Below are positions 56,779 to 64,000 of a stretch of DNA of 64,000 nt, piece after piece. The notes beneath the pieces were generated by a model. It was not told where the DNA came from. It did no database searches and was given only the letters and a program-made list of their open reading frames with translations. The stretch comes from Merluccius polli. Taxonomy: Eukaryota > Chordata > Actinopteri > Gadiformes > Merlucciidae. The stretch covers positions 1-64,000 of the forward strand of contig JAOPHQ010005505.1 of the NCBI GenBank assembly GCA_030340625.1, read 5' to 3'. Position 1 is the stretch's first letter. Every line of letters begins with the position of its first letter. Position numbers and translations under genes: made by a program.

Positions 56779-59166
56779 ACTTACTCAGCTCCTCCGACAG
56801 TGGCGGGAACTCGTAGATGTGTTCGCAGGTGTTTTTACTGCTGGGCATGCAGAAACCAAACTCAAAGTCAAAGCTCTTCAGGAGCTTCTCTCGAAAATAA
56901 TGGCGTTCGATCATCCGAAAGTTGTCTATGGGCATGTCCCCCACTGTGAACTCCACACTGGGTGGACAGACAGAAAGATGGACAGACAGTAAGACCCAAA
57001 GAAGATAATAGGACAAAGGAAAATAAGAAAAGAAAAAAAAGAGGGATTAGGCTAGTTTGATATTGGTATATTGGTAACCTTGTACAAAATAACAACTTTA
57101 ATGTAATGAATTCATTTATTATAGTATTGTATTATAATAATTGACATATCAATACAATACAATGCTATGAGATGCAACATTTTGCAGGCAAAAGATATTG
57201 GAAAATATTTTTTCTTGAAAAGAGTTTTGGTGTCTACCCCAAATATAGTTGAATGCAAAGAGCCTCAGTTGGGGTTGTTTGACATGGGGCGTTTGTCTTC
57301 ATGAGCACATGTATTTCAATGAACATGAATTAACAGTTTTTATAATAAAGTATTCCCCTACCAGCCAACACCTATGTACTTTATATGTGCTTCTACAGTC
57401 CTTTTTTCCAACTATAACCCCTTCAAACGTACGTTGCACCAACTTGGCGCAGTCGGAGAAAGGCCGGCGTGAACTGGTAGCGAACAAAGCCTCCGGCGTT
57501 TGGGTCGGCATCCTTCTTCTCTCCGGCCCGTTCTGCCCGCACATGTAGAGAAGGTAAGAGAAACGGTCTATGAATGTGGTTCATTTGAAACTGGGTTAGA
57601 CAGAGAAACAAAATAATTCAACAAATGTGGAAATTATTATTTTTTAACAGGGATTGCCTCAACTACTCTTGCCTCAACGCAACTTCATTTTGCCAAACAA
57701 TTTTAATTGAATTAATCAACCGAGCGTATTGGAGGTTGGCTATCAAACACAGTCATTCGGCAATCTTTTTCCTTTAGCAGCGATCCCCTGGTCAGCTCCC
57801 AGGGTGACACACACTCACTCCCACACTCCCAAACAGACTTTAGAGCGATTTTAAGCAATGTACGCATTGTGCAAACATTGTGGAGGGAGCGTGTGGTTAG
57901 CACTATCTGGGGAGAGAGCGGAGGGGGCGTGGCTCCCGGCGCCCGGTGAGAAGACAGGCGAGTAGGGGACTGGGACTGTCTAATTACTAATCACCTGTCT
58001 CCTCTATAAAACTCGGTAGTAACTGGACCGCAGGATCGAACGGACCCGGAAGAACGGGTCGACACTGAGCATGACATGGAGCGCCAGCTGACAGCCCCGT
58101 TGGTGCACAGCAGACTTTTGCATTTGTGAATCAGCTAACAGTTATTATTATTTTGGACATTTGCTTGAATTTTGAGGTGGCTGGCCGGTGGAGGAGTGGG
58201 CTGCGCGGGTCTTGCCCCTGCTAACCGGGGACAGGGCGGGGCGGTGACGTTGGCGGAGGACTACCTGGCGGGGCAATCGCGGGGCCAGGGGAGGGAGGAG
58301 TGGCTGGGGATCGGGCAAGGACGGCCTCGAAGGAGGTGGCTACCACCTTCCCAGGGGGCAGCCCAGCGGGCGGGGGGTTATAACCCATTCAGCTCGCCGG
58401 CCAACCCCTTCCAGCTGCAGAATGACGCCGGAGCTGCAGGCGGCCAGGGCACATTGATGGAGGTGGGACAGGTGGTGTGAGTCGCCTCCTCTCCAGGTCT
58501 GGGGGGGACATATTGTGTTCCAGTAAGGATTCGAGGGGGTATATACCAGGCGATGGTGGATTCAGGTTGTATGCCATCTATGATCCGTCAGGACCTGGTT
58601 CGATCTGGGGCTTTGGTAGAAGCGTCACAGGTGTCTATAAGGTGTGTGCATGGTGATATTCACGAATACCCGTGTTAAGCTCAAAATCAAATATAAGGGG
58701 AGCATGCATAGAGTAAAGGCTGCGGTTAGCTCCTGCCTGACGCACCCCATAATTCTGGGTACCAATTGGCCAAGGTTTCATAGCTTAGTGGGGAAATGTG
58801 TGGTGGTGCGTTCGCGACTGGCAGGGACATGCGGTGTGTGCACTGTGCTCAGCGGTGATGCCAGCAGTAGGCGCGAGAGTCTCTGGCGGGAGACTGACCG
58901 GAGTGTGAATTTGGGTGTTGAGTTCTAATATCAACCATCTTTCCCCTGAACCGCTGACTCTGCCTTTAACGCACAGTACGCAATTGCTTTACAGTATATC
59001 ATTATACAGCGCTCTAGTGACAGCTGGATGAGTGTGGGAAAATGTGCCAGACCTGCAGATGGGGGCTTTGTGATTTCAAACAGCACCGTTCCCGTCTCCA
59101 TGTCCCTGATCTTGAAGCGCGTGAAGTCGATGCTGTACACATTCTCATCTGGTCCACACAGGTAAT
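56532..59166 (-). CDS. unc119: UNC119 lipid-binding chaperone, last four exons (partial)
   Basis: Binds myristoylated N-termini (transducin alpha, ciliary and Src-family cargo) in a beta-sandwich pocket and delivers them to cilia or membranes; released by ARL3. Visible exons (minus): 59166-59053 (from DYLCGPDENVYSIDFT), 57532-57433, 56957-56785, 56644-56532; 500 nt, one frame, stop TAG at 56532. Diagnostic blocks: VYSIDFTRFKIRDMETGTVL, DPNAGGFVRYQFTPAFLRLR, VEFTVGD, NNFRMIERHYF-type text, LLKSFDFEFGFC, PSSKNTCEHIYEFP and HPYETQSDSFYFVD, ending YSYSGGQ. The hydrophobic-pocket core (GTMP/PDE6D-like fold) is therefore complete except its first strand. The first exon, encoding the variable N-terminus up to LQRITG, was not found and should lie beyond 64000. 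unc119a and unc119b not distinguished. Confidence 0.93.
57880..58926 (+). mobile_element. truncated gypsy (Gmr1-like) remnant in unc119 intron
   Basis: An LTR-like start (TGTGGAGGGAGCGTGTGG, about 57880) with TAATTACTAATCACC and CTATAAAACTC is built like the LTR at 62826. It joins directly to a gag C-terminal piece (GAVTLAEDYLAGQSRGQGRE, akin to GAITLAEDHLAVLSRG of the right-hand element). A retropepsin-like part follows (AMVDSGCMPSMIRQDLV, later SCLTHPIILGTNWP). A TAA interrupts the protease frame near 58676. Most of gag and all of RT are missing. Confidence 0.65.
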
Positions 59167-59586
59167 CTGGGAGGCAGAGACAAACAAACAGTACAATTTA
59201 ACAACAGTAATCTCTTATGCCGCTTACATAACCTCTACTCCCAAACAAACCCATTTTTCACTGCATGTCATCAACTCCAATATGTTAACATTACATGTTA
59301 ACAGTACATCTTGACATAACAGATCAATGTAATACCACGTTTGTAATCATATGCCCAAACTAAACCAATACACCTTAACTTCGGTGACATCTCATTCAAT
59401 GGTATACCTTAACAACAGAGCTTCAAACCAGTGTCCTACTGCAGTAAATGTTGTTACATGTTTCTGTTCTCGCAAACATCCATGTAGCAAAGCCTACCAG
59501 CAGGTGTCCCCACACAACATCATTAACCATCACGACAAAATAAGCAAAGATTTTTTGTATAGACAAACACACAGACACACACATAC

Positions 59587-59624
<38 letters not shown>

Positions 59625-61050
59625 TTATTTTTACTCGTCTAATCCTTCCTGCCATCACCAGGTGGTGTCAGTGCTCATTAGCCCCCCCCCCCCCCAAACA
59701 CCCAGAAGAGGAGACCCATCCGGTTCCACCCGGGCCCGCGGGCCACCCCCTACCCCTAACATCCCCCCCTCCACAGGAGGACCACCCACCTCCACTTTCC
59801 CTGGTGCCAAACACACCTGACCACCGCCTAGCCCACACACACACACACAAACACAAAAAAGAAAAAGATTAGAGTAAATACCTCATCTACTTTATAACCT
59901 GCACATGATCCCAATAGCACTACATCACTCATTGTTTTTTTTGCATTTCAGGGGCATAGTGTGGTCCACTCACTGCCAACTACCATCTAATGTGATCCGT
60001 TTTCAAATGTGATTCAAACAATCATGGGGAAATGGCAGCACCGACCTACTTGGAGGTTGTGAGGTCAATGAGACTACACACAATGTTATGTAATTAATGT
60101 TATCAGGTAAACCAGTGTTACCACAGGTGTACCTCATAACATTTATTATGAGATCTGTTTAGGTTAAATGATAACCTTCCCGCAACAATTCAACTCTCAC
60201 AATCTTGAGAGTCGCGAGATTTGCTTCGACACAGCACACAGACTGGATCAAGCGAAAGTTAAAGACAAAGGTTTTATTTCTCTGTAGGGATCGTTTCCAT
60301 AATGTTGTCAGACACTTAATAACAATCTGAGCCAGTCAGTGGCAAAACAAGCACTTCGAGGATGTACATTGAAGCCCTATGCCCTATAGTTTTACATTGC
60401 TGCCCGTTTTGCCGCTGTCGGCTGAAGCCCTCTCGCTAAATACTGGACCAATTTCAAAATTGTTGTCCATATTAGCCACTTGGACCCAAAATGATGGAAA
60501 AATAGGGTCCAGGTTGAAAAGTCCCTAAGTTATCCTTTAAGCTGTGCAAGTGCAGTAACCTGCAATGACACATGTGTAACCACCCCCCCCCCCCCCAAAA
60601 AAAAAACAGCACAAGCAAGTGACCAAATACAGAGAGAAAAATATGCCATACATGTTTGTAGAGTTAATTTGCTAATCCGTCTAGATTTCCTTCAATACTC
60701 ACCAGGACAAAGTTATCACTTAGTTCACAAATGAATCGCTCTATCACACTTTATTACTTTGTAATCATACACAGTGATTTGACGTGCAACATTAAAATAG
60801 GCAGAAAATAAATCACATGACACAATAAATCACATGATTGTTTTGAAACACATCACTAGGTGTTTAAATGCTTTATATGCGTTTATGTTTTTGTACGTGT
60901 TCATATCTTTATATGGGTGTGCTCTGGGCAATGACTGAATGCTTCATGTGTTCGTATGTGCATTGTTTGTATGTACTTTTGAATGTATTTTCTTTATTTT
61001 TATATATATATATATATATATACACATACACATATATATACACACATACA
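59167..61050. other. unc119 intron, no gene seen
   Basis: Simple repeats only: GA run (59595-59619), C runs (59682-59695 and 60582-60595), TA run (61004-61021). No other exon recognised. Confidence 0.5.
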
Positions 61051-61887
61051 TAACAAAAATATGAACGCAACACTTTTATTTTTGCTCCCATTTTTCATGA
61101 GATGAACTCAAAGATCTAAAACATTTTCTATATACATACAATCTGTGATAGTGAGCACTTCTCCTTTGCCGAGATAATCCATCCCACCTCAGAGGTGTGG
61201 CATATCAAGATGCTGATTAGACAGCAGATTCTTGCACAGGTGTACCTTAGACTGGCCACAATAAAAGGCCACTCTGAAATGTTCAGTTTTGTTTTATTGG
61301 GGGGGGGTCTGGGGGGGGGGGGGGTCAGAAAACCAGTCAGTATCTGGTGTGTCTCAGACGATCTTGGAGGTGAACATGCTGGATGTGGAGGTCCTGGGCT
61401 GGTGTGGTTACACGTGGTCTGCGGTTGTGAGGCCGGTTGGATGTACTGCCAAATTCTCTGAAACGCCTCTGGAGACGGCTTATGGTAGAGAAATGAACAT
61501 TCAATTCACGGGCAACAGCTCTGGTGGACATTCCTGCTGTCAGCATGCCAATTGCACGCTCCCTCAAAACTTGCGACATCTGTGGCATTGTGCTGTGTGA
61601 TAAAACTGAACATTTCAGAGTGGCCTTTTATTGTGGCCAGCCTAAGGCACACCTGTGCAATAATCTGCTGTCTAATCAGCATCTTGATATGCCACACCTC
61701 TGAGGTGGGATGGATTATCTCGGCAAAGGAGAAGTGCTCACTATCACAGATTTAGGCAGATTTGTGAACAATATTTGAGAGAAATGGTTATTTTGTGTAT
61801 ATAGAACATGTTTTAGATCTTTGAGTTCATCTCATGAAAAATGGGAGCAAAAACAAAAGTGTTGCATTTATATTTTTGTTCAGTATA
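61051..61887. mobile_element. Tc1-like element, internally deleted
   Basis: Long inverted ends: left AACAAAAATATGAACGCAAC, right GTTGCATTTATATTTTTGTT, continuing inward for about 200 bp (TGAGATGAACTCAAAGATCT, GAGATAATCCATCCCACC, GATTAGACAGCAGAT). The interior holds only the 5' part of a transposase gene and a poly-G patch (61298-61324). Confidence 0.85.
61337..61588 (-). CDS. HTH-only fragment of a Tc1-like transposase (83 aa)
   Basis: Opens MPQMSQVLRERAIGMLTAGM and contains the paired-type first helix-turn-helix (AVARELNVHFSTISRLQRRF), then the GSTSNRPHNRRPR linker/AT-hook-like region and the start of the second HTH. The frame then jumps to HTRY and a stop, which by my recollection is the C-terminus of the full-length protein. 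The whole catalytic DDE domain is therefore deleted in frame. The product could bind the element ends but not cut. Whether it is expressed is unknown. Confidence 0.7.
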   Translation of the reverse strand: MPQMSQVLRERAIGMLTAGMSTRAVARELNVHFSTISRLQRRFREFGSTSNRPHNRRPRVTTPAQDLHIQHVHLQDRLRHTRY

Positions 61888-61888
61888 A

Positions 61889-62825
61889 CTCACCGGCCAC
61901 TTTATTAGGTACACCTGTCCAACTGCTCGTTAACGCAAATTTCTAATCAGCCAATCACATGGCAGCAACTCAATGCATTTAGGCATGTAGACATGGTCAG
62001 GACGATCTGCTGCAGTTCGAACCGAGCATCAGAATGGGGAAGAAAGGTGATTTAAGTGACTTTGAACGTGGCATGGTTGTTGGTGCCAGACGGGCTGGTC
62101 TGAGTATTTCAGAGACTGCTGATCTACTGGGATTTTCACGCACAACCATCTCTAGGGTTTACATAGAATGGTCCGAAAAAGAGAAAATATCCAGTGAGCG
62201 GCAGTTCTGTGGGCGCAAATGCCTTGTTGATGCTAGAGGTCAGAGGAGAATGGCCAGACTGGTTCGAGCTGATAGAAAGGCAACTGTAACTCAAATAACC
62301 ACTCGTTACAACAGAGGTATGCAGAAGAGCATCTCTGAACGCACAACACGTCGAACCTTGAGGCGGATGGGCTACAGCAGCAGAAGACCACACCGGGTGC
62401 CACTCCTGTCAGCTAAGAACAGGAAACTGAGGCTACAATTCGCACAGGCTCACCAAAATTGGACAATCGAAGATTGGAAAAACGTTGCCTGGTCTGATGA
62501 GTCTCGATTTCTGCTGCGACATTCGGATGGTAGGGTCAGAATTTGGCGTCAACAACATGAAAGCATGGATCCATCCTGCCTTGTATCAACGGTTCAGGCT
62601 GGTGGTGGTGGTGTAATGGTGTGGGGGATATTTTCCTGCCACACTTTGGGCTTATTAGTACCAATTGAGCATCGTGTCAAAGCCACAGACTACCTGAGTA
62701 TTGTTGCTGACCATGTCCATCCCTTTATGACCACAGTGTACCCATCTTCTGATGGCTACTTCCAGCAGGATAACGCGCCATGTCATAAAGCGTGAATCAT
62801 CTCAGACTGGTTTCTTGAACATGAC
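61889..62825 (+). mobile_element. second Tc1-like element, cut by an LTR insertion
   Basis: Starts ACTCACCGGCCACTTTATTA, a well-known fish Tc1-type end, directly beside the previous element. The right end is replaced by an LTR at 62826, so only about the left two-thirds remain in the window. Confidence 0.8.
62034..62795 (+). pseudogene. Tc1-like transposase, truncated
   Basis: An unbroken 253-codon frame: N-terminal HTH (LSDFERGMVVGARRAGLSIS), second HTH and linker (about 60-125), then the RNase H-like catalytic part with the first aspartate D155 (AWSDESRF) and second D246 (QQDNAPCH). A TGA at 62793-62795 ends the frame. The homologous frame continues only to about 62825 (ISDWFLEHD), where the LTR begins, so the third acidic residue is absent. 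Related family members are about 340 aa. Non-functional as a transposase. Confidence 0.85.
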
Positions 62826-63153
62826 TGTGGGGGGGTGTGGTGCATCAGCCGCAAGGGGGAGCTGGACGGGGCTCGGGAGAGCCGCGCCAGGTGAGAGTGA
62901 TTGGCGCACCTGTGGGGCATTAGCTAATCACTCTCTCCCTTTTTAACACAGTAGCGTGCTGGACCCGGGAGGACCGGGACCGGTACACACGGGTTCCCGC
63001 GGAGCCGGAGGTTGGCACGCGGCGTCATTGTACTGTGCGTGTGTGTGTGTGTATATATTGTGCGTGTTACTCACCGGCAATAAAGACGTGAGTAAACCCG
63101 CCCTAAGAGTCATCCTTCCGTCCGAACCCCGGTGGCATACGAACCCCGCCACA
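62826..63153 (+). mobile_element. 5' LTR of a gypsy element
   Basis: Begins TGTGGGGGGG and ends CCCCGCCACA, 328 bp, with AATAAAG (about 63081) as the likely polyadenylation signal. It is followed after one base by a tRNA-type primer site. The 3' LTR lies outside the window. Confidence 0.8.
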
Positions 63154-63154
63154 T

Positions 63155-63172
63155 TGGCGCCCAACGTGGGAC
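63155..63172 (+). other. primer-binding site, tRNA-Lys type
   Basis: TGGCGCCCAACGTGGGAC, differing by one base from the known tRNA-Lys(1,2) primer site, placed immediately after the LTR as reverse transcription requires. Confidence 0.75.
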
Positions 63173-63181
63173 ACGGAAAGG

Positions 63182-64000
63182 ATGGACCCACAACAGCCAC
63201 TAAACACGCTGGCCCAGATACTGGCGGAGGTAGCGGCGATGAGCCGGGACCAGGCGGTCCTCGGCCGACAGCAGCTGGCGGCGCTCCAGGGGCAGGCGGA
63301 GAGACAGACCCAGCTGCTGGAGGAGATGGTGAGTCGGGCAGGGGCGGCGTCGCCGGCCCGCCCGTTCACCGGCCTGACTCTCCATAAAATGTCAGGCCAG
63401 GACGACCCGCAGACGTTCCTGGAGATGTTCGAGGCCACGGCGGCGGCATGCGGATGGCCGGGGACGGAGTGGGCCGTGCGGTTGCTGCCCTTGCTGTCGG
63501 GGGACGCGCAGACGGCGGCGCTCGGCCTGCCCGCTTCCTCCAGAGGGCAGTATGGGGACATTAAGCGGGCGGTCCTCGACTGGCTGGGGCTGTCGGAAGA
63601 GGACCACCGCCGCCGGTTCCGGGGGAGCAAGTTGGGGCCCGCGGATCGGCCGTTCGTATTCGCCCAGCAGATAAAGGATGCGGCGACCCGGTGGCTGCAA
63701 CCCGGGGGGTCCGCCGGCGAGGGACGAATGCTGGAGAAGATCGTCTTGGAGCAGTTTGTGGAGGGGCTCCCAGCTGCCACATCCGACTGGGTGATCTGTC
63801 ACCGGCCGGCGGACCTAGCGGGGGCCATCACCCTGGCTGAGGACCACCTGGCCGTCCTCTCCCGGGGCCGGGCACAGGAGGGCCGGCCGGCGTCTCCAGG
63901 GGGTCCCATGCCGGCACCCCGCCGAGGACCCGCGTCGGGTCCCCCGCCAAACGCACCCGCTCGACCATTTCCCAGACCCCGTACTACATTTGTTAGCAAT
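63182..64000 (+). CDS. gypsy Gag polyprotein, N-terminal part (runs off the window)
   Basis: Open frame of 273 codons from ATG at 63182, 10 bp after the primer site, with no stop to the window edge. An N-terminal helical region rich in Q, L and A (about 1-55) is followed by a capsid-like, SCAN-domain-resembling region (DDPQTFLEMFEATAAACGWP, LLPLLSGDAQTAALGLP, then ADRPFVFAQQIKDAATRWL). A proline/arginine-rich tail begins near residue 220. SCAN-like Gag is known from Gmr1-like Ty3/gypsy elements. The lack of stops suggests a young insertion. Very GC-rich compared with its surroundings. Confidence 0.8.
   Translation, partial: MDPQQPLNTLAQILAEVAAMSRDQAVLGRQQLAALQGQAERQTQLLEEMVSRAGAASPARPFTGLTLHKMSGQDDPQTFLEMFEATAAACGWPGTEWAVRLLPLLSGDAQTAALGLPASSRGQYGDIKRAVLDWLGLSEEDHRRRFRGSKLGPADRPFVFAQQIKDAATRWLQPGGSAGEGRMLEKIVLEQFVEGLPAATSDWVICHRPADLAGAITLAEDHLAVLSRGRAQEGRPASPGGPMPAPRRGPASGPPPNAPARPFPRPRTTFVSN

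Noticed and set aside
59650..59870. Pro-rich frames on both strands near 59.7 kb
   Set aside because: C-rich, low-complexity intron DNA; no splice sites fitting unc119.
59167..64000. unc119 first exon
   Set aside because: I looked on the minus strand for an LQRITG-type end followed by a donor and found none; it probably lies beyond the window.

Overview
The window is nuclear DNA of a bony (teleost) fish. It holds seven multi-exon vertebrate genes with GT-AG introns, one nuclear tRNA gene, very many CA/TG microsatellites, and fish-type transposons (Tc1-like, hAT and TTAA-flanked MITEs, Ty3/gypsy LTR elements). I cannot name the species. All seven genes were read exon by exon. For the four genes complete in the window plus the carbonic anhydrase, the exon phases join into a single open frame.

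Layout, left to right: the last two exons of asl (+, argininosuccinate lyase); a ca4-type, probably GPI-anchored carbonic anhydrase (-, 8 exons, 313 aa); a TIR-bounded transposon carrying a Myb/SANT-like ORF (7.9-9.2 kb); aldh3a2-type fatty aldehyde dehydrogenase (-, 9 coding exons plus a 5'UTR intron); sebox/mezzo homeobox gene (+, 3 exons, 310 aa); tRNA-Thr(AGT); vtn, vitronectin (-, 8 exons, 463 aa); an 11-kb gene-poor, repeat-rich stretch (28-39 kb) with a decayed gypsy element, a foldback element and dispersed repeats; slc13a2, Na+/dicarboxylate cotransporter (+, 12 exons, 606 aa); the last four exons of unc119 (-), whose upstream intron holds a stack of two Tc1-like elements and a gypsy LTR element with an open gag frame reaching the right edge.

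The genes are not an operon or pathway. The sebox-vtn-slc13a2-unc119 run matches my recollection of a vertebrate linkage group that in human lies on chromosome 17. asl/ca4, sebox/vtn and slc13a2/unc119 are convergent pairs with closely facing 3' ends.

No clearly new biological system is evident. The most interesting leads are: a near-perfect 65-bp palindrome starting five bases into a ca4 intron; a Tc1 derivative that keeps only its DNA-binding half; a stop-free 114-nt sebox intron that would split the homeodomain if retained; a purine/pyrimidine tract of about 500 bp beside an aldh3a2 splice donor; an aldh3a2 last coding exon with both a strong donor and a readthrough stop; a hAT MITE carrying a poly-G minisatellite with a perfect 8-bp target duplication; and a 1.8-kb foldback element in slc13a2.
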